A DNA stretch of 64,000 nucleotides from Paracoccus stylophorae (lineage in GTDB: Bacteria; Pseudomonadota; Alphaproteobacteria; Rhodobacterales; Rhodobacteraceae), in the NCBI RefSeq assembly GCF_028553765.1, contig NZ_CP067134.1, positions 2,275,001 through 2,339,000 of the forward strand, written 5' to 3'. Numbering within the stretch: position 1 is the stretch's first letter; the number at the start of each line of letters is the position of its first letter. Shown in pieces: positions 9,308 to 16,534 of this stretch. The position numbers and the translations under genes are program-made. A model generated the notes under the pieces. The model ran no database searches and was not told the origin of the DNA. It was given only the letters and a program-made list of their open reading frames with translations.

Positions 9308-9688
9308 ATGCGCCCTGAAGATGAAGACCGTATAGCAGCCCAGCTTGCCAGAGTGATGGCCGTGGCCTGCGTGCGCAACACGCAGTTGGAGGCCCTGCAT
9401 GCGGGCCGGACGCCCATCTCGCGCACCGGTGACGGCAGCGACGTCATCGTCCAAGATGCAGAAGGCAACCGCATTCCCTGGTCCGAGGTCTCTCGGATCG
9501 ATGACGACGAGATGCGCGCGCTCATGCGCGAGATTGTCGATCGGCTCTACACCTTCCATCTGCGTATCGATGACCCGGCCTTCCGTGCCGAAATTGATCG
9601 CTGGGCCGCGATGACCGCGAAGTGGGACGCGGCGAAACCCGACCCAGTTCTGTCCGCGATTCCGGGGGAGACGCCCGAGCGCGGGTAG
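9308..9688 (+). CDS. Small acidic protein of unknown function, paralogue of the gene at 28057
   Basis: 126 residues, rich in Asp/Glu/Arg, with no membrane segment. It shares a long collinear pattern with the protein at 28057-28443: both have ARxxxxMAxxCVRNTxxExLHAG, a 'DA-(E/D)-G' segment, and MRxLMRxIVDRLYTFHL near residues 70-95. I do not recognise a named domain. It sits 54 bp after the megatron gene and before an appendage-like gene, so a virion or moron role is possible. The ribosome-binding site is weak. Confidence 0.7.
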   Translation: MRPEDEDRIAAQLARVMAVACVRNTQLEALHAGRTPISRTGDGSDVIVQDAEGNRIPWSEVSRIDDDEMRALMREIVDRLYTFHLRIDDPAFRAEIDRWAAMTAKWDAAKPDPVLSAIPGETPERG

Positions 9689-9718
9689 CTCGTCAGCACC
9701 ACCGCCGCGCCACTGTTC

Positions 9719-9750
9719 GCCGCCTGCCATACAGGCGGCGTTCTTCGTTC
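9719..9750 (+). terminator. Hairpin terminator between small gene and appendage gene
   Basis: An 8-bp perfect stem (GCCGCCTG / CAGGCGGC) with a 5-base loop at 9719-9739, followed by GTTCTTCGTTCT. The T-run is interrupted, so the strength is uncertain. It ends just before the ribosome-binding region of the gene at 9763. Confidence 0.5.
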
Positions 9751-9762
9751 TGGAGACCGCCC

Positions 9763-10839
9763 ATGTCCGACGCCACGACCCATCTGCTGATGCCCTACAT
9801 CCTGGCGGCGCAGGCCCAGAAGCACGTCACCCACAACGAGGCGCTGCGGATCCTCGACGGACTCGTCCAGCTCTCGGTGCTCGACCGCGGCCTGACGGCG
9901 CCGCCGGGCAGTCTCGCCGACGGCGACCGTTACATCGTTGGCTCGGGTGCCACCGGCGACTGGGCGGGCTGGGATCTGAACGTGGCGCTCTGGACCGACG
10001 GCGCGTGGCTGCGTCTGCCGCCGCGGACAGGTTGGCGGGCTTGGGTCGAGGACGAGGGGCTGCTGTTGGTCTACGACGGCGCGGGCTGGGTCGGCACCAC
10101 GCCCACGGCACTGCAGAACCTCGCGCTGCTGGGCCTCGGCACGACGGCGGATGGGTCGAATCCGTTCTCGGCCAAGCTGAACGCCGCGCTCTGGACGGCA
10201 AAGACCGTGGCCGAGGGCGGCACCGGCGATCTGTTCTACACCATGAACAAGGAGGCTTCCGGCGACGATCTCGGCCTGACGCTGCAGACCGGCTTCGTGA
10301 CCAAGGCGCTGGTTGGGCTGTTCGGCTCCGATCGGTTCCGCCTCGCGGTCTCGGCCGACGGCAGCACCTTCTTCGACGGGCTGAGCGTCGACAACGCCAC
10401 CGGCATCGTCGACCAGCCCCGGCTGCCCCGCTTCAAGGCCTACACGAACTACGACAACTATGTCGGCGTCGGGGCCTGGACGAAGATCGGCCTGAACAAC
10501 ACCGACTACAACGATCAGGGGGCCTTCGACGCCGCGAACAACCACTTCGTGGCCCCGGCCGACGGCACCTACCTCTTCGGCGCCACGCTGCTTTACAAGG
10601 TCAACGCCAGCGCCACGGCCCGCATGCGCGGGCGGCTGGTCCTGAACGGCACCACCGAAATCCGCGGCTCCCTCGGCGAAATCTCAGCCACCCATGTCTC
10701 GCTCGCCACTGCCATTTGGCTGCAGACCATGGTGCCTCTGACTGCGGCCGATACCGTTGAGCTGCAGGGCTATTTCCGGGTCGCGGACGGGTATTTCGCC
10801 GCCGATCACACGTCCTTCTGGGGCACGAAAATCGGCTAA
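9763..10839 (+). CDS. DUF2793 tail appendage protein with C1q/TNF-like C-terminal domain
   Basis: 358 residues. The start MSDATTHLLMPYILAAQAQK and 'HVTHNEALRILDGLVQLSVL' are the DUF2793 signature (about residues 1-95), found in many Rhodobacteraceae prophages after the tail tip. Residues about 225-358 (PRFKAYTNYD to SFWGTKIG) have the alternating pattern of a C1q/TNF-like jelly roll, including FVAPADGTYLFGATLLYK. Such trimeric heads commonly bind ligands, so this is a plausible receptor-binding tail fibre or appendage. That function is inferred. Confidence 0.85.
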   Translation: MSDATTHLLMPYILAAQAQKHVTHNEALRILDGLVQLSVLDRGLTAPPGSLADGDRYIVGSGATGDWAGWDLNVALWTDGAWLRLPPRTGWRAWVEDEGLLLVYDGAGWVGTTPTALQNLALLGLGTTADGSNPFSAKLNAALWTAKTVAEGGTGDLFYTMNKEASGDDLGLTLQTGFVTKALVGLFGSDRFRLAVSADGSTFFDGLSVDNATGIVDQPRLPRFKAYTNYDNYVGVGAWTKIGLNNTDYNDQGAFDAANNHFVAPADGTYLFGATLLYKVNASATARMRGRLVLNGTTEIRGSLGEISATHVSLATAIWLQTMVPLTAADTVELQGYFRVADGYFAADHTSFWGTKIG

Positions 10840-10851
10840 GGGAGGCGCGCC

Positions 10852-11142
10852 ATGGCACCCCAAAGACCCGAAGACGGTTTCGTCCGCATGCCGGAGCACG
10901 AGTTCGAGGCGATCCTGACCCGCGCCGCCGAGGAAGGCGCGAAGCGGGCGCTGGCCGATGTCGGCCTCGATGGCGACGAGGCCGCGCTCGACATCCGCGA
11001 CCTGCGATCCCTGGTGGATTGCATCCGGCTGGTGCGCCGCACCGCCATGCAGACCGCCGTCCGCATGATCACCACCGGCGTCATGCTGGCGCTGCTCGCC
11101 GGCATCGCCATCAAGCTCAAGATCTTCGGCGGCAGCCCGTAG
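10852..11142 (+). CDS. DUF6127 family small membrane protein
   Basis: 96 residues: a charged helical N-terminus (FVRMPEHEFEAILTRAAEEG), then DIRDLRSLVDCIRLVRRTAM and one transmembrane helix (TTGVMLALLAGIAIKL, about residues 72-90). This is the DUF6127 pattern. It follows GGGAGGCGCGCC at good ribosome-binding spacing and lies next to the endolysin. One membrane helix beside a lysis enzyme makes a holin-like or anchoring role possible, but this is not established for the family. Confidence 0.8.
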   Translation: MAPQRPEDGFVRMPEHEFEAILTRAAEEGAKRALADVGLDGDEAALDIRDLRSLVDCIRLVRRTAMQTAVRMITTGVMLALLAGIAIKLKIFGGSP

Positions 11143-11176
11143 CCGCGCCTCGTCTCCCATCATCATCGTGACCGCA

Positions 11177-11204
11177 CCCGCCCTTGAGGCGGGTTTTTCT
11201 TTTT
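11177..11204 (+). terminator. Rho-independent terminator upstream of the endolysin gene
   Basis: CCCGCC and GGCGGG pair around a 5-base loop (11177-11193) and are followed by TTTTTCTTTTT. This is a textbook intrinsic terminator. It ends only a few bases before the GGAGG ribosome-binding site of the next gene, so read-through would be needed for that gene unless a promoter overlaps it. Confidence 0.75.
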
Positions 11205-11215
11205 CGGAGGACCCC

Positions 11216-11890
11216 ATGACCACGACCTTCCACGGCCATTGGCGCAACGTGCCTGAGGGCACCTGGCGCTGGCCGAACTTCAGCCCGGCCGAGATCGCAT
11301 GCCGGGGCACCGGCAAGTTGCTCATCAACGAACCGGCGCTCGACAAGCTGCAAGCGCTGCGCGACCGGCTGGGCAAGCCGCTGATCGTGCGTTCCGCCTA
11401 TCGCAGCCTCGAGCACAACCGCGCCGTGGGCGGCGCGACCCGCTCCAAGCACCTCGACGGCGCCGCCTTCGACATCGCCATGGCGAACCACGACCCGGTG
11501 GCATTCGAGGCCGCGGCGCGCGAGGTCGGGTTCCTCGGCTTCGGGTTCTACCCGCGATCGGGCTTCATCCATGTCGACCTGGGGCCCGCACGGCAGTGGG
11601 GCGATCGCTTCCCGGTCCGGGCGACGGCATTTGCAGCCGAGACGCCGCCCGCACGCGAAGTGCTTGCCGAGAGCCGCACCATGAGGGGCGGCGGGGCTGC
11701 CGGAGCGGCGACGCTCGGCGCAGCCGGGGTCGAGGTGGCGCAGAGCGTCCTGACCGAAACGCAGACCGCCATCCTGCCGCTCGTTCCGTACCTCGACATG
11801 CTGCGCTGGGTGTTCATCGCCGTGGCGCTCGGCGGGATAGCGGTCGCGATCTACGCGCGGCTCGATGACTGGAAACGGGGGCGGCGATGA
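11216..11890 (+). CDS. Peptidase M15-type endolysin with C-terminal membrane anchor
   Basis: 224 residues, starting MTTTFHGHWRNVPEGTWRWP after GGAGGACCCC. It belongs to the M15 D,D-peptidase type (peptidase_M15_3). The zinc-binding pattern is visible: SKHLDGAAFDI supplies His79 and Asp86, and FIHVDLG supplies His119. It would cleave peptidoglycan peptides for lysis. Residues about 195-218 (MLRWVFIAVALGGIAVAIYA) form a C-terminal transmembrane helix, an arrangement common in alphaproteobacterial prophages. The reading frame reaches the junction with the IS256 fragment, so the downstream lysis genes may have been lost. Confidence 0.88.
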   Translation: MTTTFHGHWRNVPEGTWRWPNFSPAEIACRGTGKLLINEPALDKLQALRDRLGKPLIVRSAYRSLEHNRAVGGATRSKHLDGAAFDIAMANHDPVAFEAAAREVGFLGFGFYPRSGFIHVDLGPARQWGDRFPVRATAFAAETPPAREVLAESRTMRGGGAAGAATLGAAGVEVAQSVLTETQTAILPLVPYLDMLRWVFIAVALGGIAVAIYARLDDWKRGRR

Positions 11891-12492
11891 GCGGCGGACT
11901 GCTCTGCGCGGTTGCCAAGTTTTGGCTGTCTGTGATGAACGAACTGAAGAACCGTGGAGTTCAGGACGTGCTGATCGCGGTCGTAGATGGACTGAAAGGC
12001 TTCCCGGAGGCCATTACAGCCGCTTTCCCGGACGCTGCAGTCCAGACCTGCATCGTGCATCTGGTGCGCCATTCTCTGAACTTCTGCGCCTGGAAGGATC
12101 GCAAGGCAGTGGCCGCCGATCTTCGCCTGATTTACGGCGCGCCGACCGCCGACCAAGCTGCTGCTGAGTTGGACGCCTTTGAGGAAAAATGGGCCAAGAA
12201 ATACGCCTCGATTGCCCCGGCATGGCGGCGGGCGTGGCAGGAGGTGATCCCGTTCTTCGCATTCGATCCGGCAATCCGCAAGATCATCTACACCACGAAT
12301 GCCATAGAAAGTTTGAACCGGGTAATCCGGAAATCGATCAAGACGCGCGGCTCATTCCCAACCGAGGAGGCCGCAACGAAGCTGATCTACCTGGCCATCC
12401 GCAACTTCGAGAAAGGAGGCCGGAATGTCCGAGAGTGGTTTGCCGCCCGCAATCAATTCGCTATCATGTTCGACGAACGCTTCAATGCGTGA
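11887..12492 (+). pseudogene. IS256-family (mutator-type) transposase, 5'-truncated
   Basis: From about residue 10, AKFWLSVMNELKNRGVQD and VVDGLKGFPEAI match the middle of IS256-family transposases. The C-terminal part is intact to IMFDERFNA. The second catalytic Asp (in VVDGLKG) and the Glu (in TTNAIESLNR) are present, but the N-terminal half with the first catalytic Asp is missing, so the fragment should be inactive. The first nine residues (MSGGLLCAV) come from an ATG overlapping the endolysin stop. They probably belong to a phage gene cut by the insertion, which makes this a chimeric reading frame. Confidence 0.85.
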
Positions 12493-12546
12493 CCGTATCT
12501 GAAACCGCATGGGCCGGACCAGATACACAGACTTCATGACACTCCC
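11914..12546 (+). mobile_element. Remnant IS256-family insertion sequence with right end only
   Basis: The element runs from the transposase junction (about 11914) to a typical IS256-family right end, ACACAGACTTCATGACACTCCC, at 12525-12546. The reverse complement begins GGGAGTGTCATGAAG, the usual terminal sequence. No left inverted repeat is present near 11890, so this is the product of a deletion or recombination. The remnant marks the join between phage late genes and the stress island. From 12547 to 12712 I see no gene. Confidence 0.7.
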
Positions 12547-12712
12547 TTGCAAACGCGCTGACCAATGTTGGTTGCCGCCAACTCGAGAGCGCCTCCACCT
12601 GCAGGGCATTTACCGTCTAAGGAACAGCTACTTCACCAGCGATTCTCCACCTTTCGGGACGCGGACATTGACGAAGGGCCGCACTTGACTGCCGGCTTCC
12701 AAAGCCATGACC

Positions 12713-13591
12713 TCACCTGCCACCTGCGCGCAACGCCGCGATGCGCGCGTCCAGCGGCGGGTGGCTGGCGAAGAGCGCCTGCACGCGACCGGCGCTGATG
12801 GCGAAGGCGCGCATCTCCTCGGGCAGCGGCGGTGCGTCCTGCGCGCGTTTCAGCCGTTCCAGCGCGGCGATCATGTTGGCGCGGCCGGCCAGCGCCGCGC
12901 CGCCGGCATCGGCGCGGTATTCGCGCCAGCGCGAGAACCACATCACGATGGCCATTGCGAGCACGCCCAGAACCATCTCCATGATCAGCGAGACGATCCA
13001 GAAGCCGGGGCCATAGCCGCGCTCGATCCGCAGCACCAGCCGGTCGAAGAGCAGCCCCACCAGCCGCGACAGGAAGATCACGAAGGTGTTCACCACACCC
13101 TGGATCAGCGCCAGCGTGACCATATCGCCATTGGCGGCGTGGCTGACCTCGTGGCCCAGCACCGCCTCGACCTCACCACGGCTCATGTGCCGCAAGAGCC
13201 CGGTGCTGACGGCGATCAGCGCGTCGTCGCGGTTCCAGCCGGTGGCGAAGGCGTTGGGCGAGGGATGATCGAAGATGCCGACCTCGGGCCGGCCGATCCC
13301 GGCGCGATCCGCCTGGGCATGGACGGTCTCCAATAACCAGCGTTCCGTGGCATCGCGCGGTCGGGCGATGACGTTAACCCCCATCGCCGCCTTGGCCATC
13401 GGTTTGGAAAGGAAAAGCGAGATCAGCGAGCCGGCGAAGCCGATCACCGCGGCAAAGATCAAGAGCGCCGTCAGGTTCAGATCGACGCCGTTCGCCTGCA
13501 GCATCCCTTCGATCCCCAGCAGCCGGAAGGCCGCCGAGAGAACCAGCAGGATCGCGAGGTTGGCGCCGAGATAGAGCCCCAGCCGCAGCAT
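12713..13591 (-). CDS. htpX: HtpX-type M48 membrane metalloprotease
   Basis: 292 residues. Two N-terminal transmembrane helices (about 5-25 and 40-62) are followed by the M48 zinc protease domain with HEVSH at residues 147-151 and a third ligand Glu in REYRADAGGAA. Two further hydrophobic segments lie near residues 165-180 and 200-220. HtpX degrades misfolded inner-membrane proteins together with FtsH, which is also encoded in this island. It begins 3 bp after grpE ends and is the last gene of the minus-strand array. Confidence 0.93.
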   Translation of the reverse strand: MLRLGLYLGANLAILLVLSAAFRLLGIEGMLQANGVDLNLTALLIFAAVIGFAGSLISLFLSKPMAKAAMGVNVIARPRDATERWLLETVHAQADRAGIGRPEVGIFDHPSPNAFATGWNRDDALIAVSTGLLRHMSRGEVEAVLGHEVSHAANGDMVTLALIQGVVNTFVIFLSRLVGLLFDRLVLRIERGYGPGFWIVSLIMEMVLGVLAMAIVMWFSRWREYRADAGGAALAGRANMIAALERLKRAQDAPPLPEEMRAFAISAGRVQALFASHPPLDARIAALRAGGR

Positions 13592-13594
13592 GGA

Positions 13595-14179
13595 TCAGCC
13601 CTCCGCCTCTTTCGGCGGTGCCGCGCTGACGGTGACGCGGGCGGGGCGGATCAGGCGCTGGCCGATTGCGAAACCGGGCCGGTGCACAATGAGCACCTGT
13701 CCCGGCTCCGTCTCCTCGGTCTCCTGCATCTGCATCGCCTCGTGCAGGGCCGGGTCGAAGGCTGTCTTTTCGGGCGCGATGGTGCGCACCCCGAGCGCCT
13801 TCAGCCCGGTCTCGAAAGCGGTGCGGATGTTGCGCAGCCCTTCCAGATGCGCAACGATCCGGGGATCCTTGGCATCGGGGCTGTTCCTGGCGGCTTCGAT
13901 TCCGAGCGCGAGCGCATCCAGCGCGGGGGCCAGCGCCTCGACGGCGATGGCGATACCGTGCTCGCGCCCCTCGATGCGGGCGGCATCGGCGCGCTTGCGC
14001 GCATTCTCGGCCTCCGCCAGCGCGCGTTTCCACTTGTCGGTCAGGCGGTCGATTTCTTCCTGCATGTCAGGCTCCGCCTCGGCGGGCGCCGCCTCTTCGG
14101 CCGGCGTGTCCGCCGGCGCGGCTGCCTCGTTCTCCGTGGCAGCGGCCGATATCCACTTGTACTTTTCGCTCTCACCCAT
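13595..14179 (-). CDS. grpE: GrpE-like nucleotide exchange factor
   Basis: 194 residues. I chose the ATG at 14179 because AGGAGTGGAGG precedes it; the upstream frame looks non-coding. An acidic Ala/Glu/Pro N-terminus (about residues 10-40) is followed by a coiled coil (EEIDRLTDKWKRALAEAENARKRAD). The GrpE beta domain shows FETGLKALGVRTI, FDPALHEAMQMQ and GFAIGQRLIRPARVTVS. GrpE recycles DnaK. No dnaK or dnaJ is nearby, so it probably works with the host chaperone or is a specialised paralogue. Confidence 0.92.
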   Translation of the reverse strand: MGESEKYKWISAAATENEAAAPADTPAEEAAPAEAEPDMQEEIDRLTDKWKRALAEAENARKRADAARIEGREHGIAIAVEALAPALDALALGIEAARNSPDAKDPRIVAHLEGLRNIRTAFETGLKALGVRTIAPEKTAFDPALHEAMQMQETEETEPGQVLIVHRPGFAIGQRLIRPARVTVSAAPPKEAEG

Positions 14180-14280
14180 CCTCCACTCCTTTCGTTGCAC
14201 TACGTGATGGCGAGCGGGACGGCCGGTCCCGTCGAACGGCGGTCCCCGCGATACCGGCACCGCCCGTCATCTCACGATCC

Positions 14281-15255
14281 TCAATCGAAGATCCGCTGCT
14301 TCAGCCGGATGAAGCTGTCGCCGATCTTGTCGAAGATGCCACCGGTATCGTCGGCAAGGTCGATCTTCTCGTCCAGCTCGTTGAGATTGTCATGAAGCTC
14401 CTTGAAATCGTCCTTGTCGCCGTAGCCGAGCGCTTCGGCGATCTCGAGTTGCTGGCGTGCCGCCTCGACATATTCGCTCGGGCTCAGCGGTTCCGCCGTC
14501 GCGGCTTCCCCGCTTTTTTCGGCATCGGCAGAGGCGGTGTCGGTCGCTTCGGTTTCCGCCGCGGTGCCATCATCCGGGCCGAGCGCATCTTCGGCCGCGT
14601 CGATCAGCAACTGCGCCCGCAGAACGGGAAGCGCGATCGTGTCTTCGGTGATGACCACCGTGCTCAGCGCCGTGGCCAGCGTCTGTTTCGCCTGTTCGGT
14701 CTCGCCCCTGTCGATCTCGGCGGTGGCTTTCAGGATCGCGTCCGGATAGGTCGCGAGCGGCAGGTTGGCCGTCTCGACGACGATCTCGCTCGCGAAGTCC
14801 CGCATCAGCGGGCGAGCCTGCTGGAGCTTGCCGTCATCGACCAGCTCCTCGATCTGCTCACGAGCCTTTCTGATCGCGTCGACATTGCCCAGAAGATCGC
14901 GCTGGACAAGCTGGACATCGACCGGCGCCAGCGCAAGGTCGGGATCGCGGGCCACCACGCTTTGCAGCTTGCCGGTCGCGACTGCCAGCGCCTCGAGCGC
15001 GGCATCGCTGTCACCGTCGTCGAGTGCCTTCAGCGCCTCCTTGGTCTTGTCGAGCGCGCTCGTCGCGTCCTTGAGCAGGGTCTTGCGCTTCTCGTCGACC
15101 TTCGTCGTCGCCTCGTCCTGAACCGGCTCGCTGACGGCGGCATTGGTGTCGGATGTCGGCGGCTGCTCGTTGTCCTGCGCGAATGCCGGTGTCACGGTCA
15201 GCATCGTCGCCAGTGCCAAGGTGCTGACCGCTGCCTTTTTCGCCTGATCGAACAT
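14281..15255 (-). CDS. YfdX family stress protein, secreted
   Basis: 324 residues. A Sec signal peptide (KKAAVSTLALATMLTVTPAFA, about residues 6-26) is followed by an acidic linker and a helical YfdX domain (about 50-225: KRKTLLKDATSALDKTKEAL, SDAALEALAVATGKLQSVVA). An extended acidic low-complexity segment (about 228-258) and a C-terminal helical section SPSEYVEAARQQLEIAEALG to KQRIFD complete it. YfdX proteins occur in heat-resistance islands and are periplasmic chaperone-like proteins. The acidic insertion and C-terminal extension are longer than in E. coli YfdX. Confidence 0.88.
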   Translation of the reverse strand: MFDQAKKAAVSTLALATMLTVTPAFAQDNEQPPTSDTNAAVSEPVQDEATTKVDEKRKTLLKDATSALDKTKEALKALDDGDSDAALEALAVATGKLQSVVARDPDLALAPVDVQLVQRDLLGNVDAIRKAREQIEELVDDGKLQQARPLMRDFASEIVVETANLPLATYPDAILKATAEIDRGETEQAKQTLATALSTVVITEDTIALPVLRAQLLIDAAEDALGPDDGTAAETEATDTASADAEKSGEAATAEPLSPSEYVEAARQQLEIAEALGYGDKDDFKELHDNLNELDEKIDLADDTGGIFDKIGDSFIRLKQRIFD

Positions 15256-15358
15256 CGTTTCTCTCCTTTCATCTTGCTGCGTTCATCGGCCCGGTTGGGG
15301 GGGAAATATGCCGGTGGGCGCGCGGCCGGGCCGAGACGCCTGCGCGCGGCAATCTGGG

Positions 15359-15868
15359 TCATCGCCCGCCGATCGTCGTGCCCGTCCAGGCCGGCGGATC
15401 GGAGGCAGGGAAGGATTCGAGCGAGGCCAGAACCACCGGATCGGTCTCCTCCGTTGCGGGGGCGGGTTTGCGCGATCCGGTCTTTACGCGCGGCACCGGG
15501 CCGTCGAGCCGCTCGAGCGGGCGGAAGATCGGCTCCCGCACGCGGCGTGCCGAGTTCCGCTCGTCATCGCGGACGATGTAGTCCCAATCCATCCTCTCGG
15601 CATATTCCACCGCGCTTTCGCGATCGGGAAAGCTCAGCCGGATCGGTCGGTAGGGATCGCGCGTCGCGGTCCAGCCCATGAGCGGTTCGATTTCCGCCGC
15701 CTGCGCCGGCTCGAATTCTAGGATCCAGTGCCGCGGGCGCGGCCCCGACTGGGTGGCGCTGCGCGATGGTCGATAGATGATCGCCATCGGTACATCGGGC
15801 GAGCGCAACTCCATGCCAGGAATGCGCGGCCGGAATGGCGGGCGGTTATGTCCACGTCTGTCGAACAT
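15359..15868 (-). CDS. NDUFS4-like (ETC complex I subunit) protein with extra C-terminal tail
   Basis: 169 residues; the ATG at 15868 follows AAAGGAGATCATC. Residues about 28-105 match the ETC_C1_NDUFS4 family: AIIYRPSRSATQSG, HWILEFEPA, IEPLMGWTATRD and SAVEYAERMDWDY. Normally this is a small accessory subunit of NADH dehydrogenase. Here it has an N-terminal Arg/Pro extension and a C-terminal tail containing ASLESFPASDPPAWTG, a short motif I associate with small stress-related proteins. Its place in a heat-resistance array suggests protection of complex I under stress, which is inference. Confidence 0.8.
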   Translation of the reverse strand: MFDRRGHNRPPFRPRIPGMELRSPDVPMAIIYRPSRSATQSGPRPRHWILEFEPAQAAEIEPLMGWTATRDPYRPIRLSFPDRESAVEYAERMDWDYIVRDDERNSARRVREPIFRPLERLDGPVPRVKTGSRKPAPATEETDPVVLASLESFPASDPPAWTGTTIGGR

Positions 15869-15897
15869 GATGATCTCCTTTCTCCAAACCGGCTCGT

Positions 15898-16521
15898 TCA
15901 CGCCGCGGCGTCACTCGCGTTTCCCTTCGCCTTGCGAAGCCTGAGGCCCAGCAGGATCATGACGATTCCGAAGATCGCGGCGTAGATCGCCAGCACCCAG
16001 CCGAGCGCCAGCAGGCTCTGCGCGGGATAGACGAACAGGAACCAGACGACGAAAAGCCCCAGCAGAACAGAGACGATGCCCCCCAGGGCCAGCCAGACCT
16101 CGCCCTCGATCTCCTTGCGCAACCGGATCGCGGTCACGATCTCGGACACCCCCGAAAAGATCGACCAGAAGGCGATGCTGGCCCAGAGGAAGACCGCGAG
16201 CACGAATGTCGCGACAAAGGGCGTGATCAGGACCACGAGCCCCGTCAGAATGCCGAGCACGCCACTGAAAGCGAGCCAGCCCCAGCGTTCCTCGCGGCGC
16301 ATGTGGCGCACCGCGGCGACAAGGCCGAAGACGCCATCGGCGAAGGCGAAGGCGCCGAAGACCAGCGTCAGCGCCAGGATGGCTTCTGCCGGCATCAGCC
16401 AGGCGAGAACCGCGATGACAAGGGCGAGGACGCCGCGCAGGACAAAGGCCCACCAGTTCTCGGACAGGCTGCACAGGAATTCTTCCACGGGGTTTTGCGG
16501 GTTTGCATTTGTCGTTGTCAT
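15898..16521 (-). CDS. hdeD: HdeD family multi-pass membrane protein
   Basis: 207 residues; the ATG at 16521 (MTTTNANPQ) is preceded by AAAGGAGACGG. Six hydrophobic helices are visible in hairpin pairs: AFVLRGVLALVIAVLAWL, ILALTLVFGAFAFADGVFGL, GWLAFSGVLGILTGLVVLI, VLAVFLWASIAFWSIFSG, LALGGIVSVLLGLFVVWFLF and LLALGWVLAIYAAIFGIVMI. This is the HdeD (DUF308) architecture, an acid- and heat-stress inner-membrane protein present in most tLST islands. The gene is 13 bp from its upstream neighbour, so co-transcription is likely. Confidence 0.92.
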   Translation of the reverse strand: MTTTNANPQNPVEEFLCSLSENWWAFVLRGVLALVIAVLAWLMPAEAILALTLVFGAFAFADGVFGLVAAVRHMRREERWGWLAFSGVLGILTGLVVLITPFVATFVLAVFLWASIAFWSIFSGVSEIVTAIRLRKEIEGEVWLALGGIVSVLLGLFVVWFLFVYPAQSLLALGWVLAIYAAIFGIVMILLGLRLRKAKGNASDAAA

Positions 16522-16534
16522 TTTCCGTCTCCTT

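Noticed and set aside
11887..12492. Functional IS256 element
   Set aside because: The N-terminal half with the first catalytic Asp and the left inverted repeat are missing.
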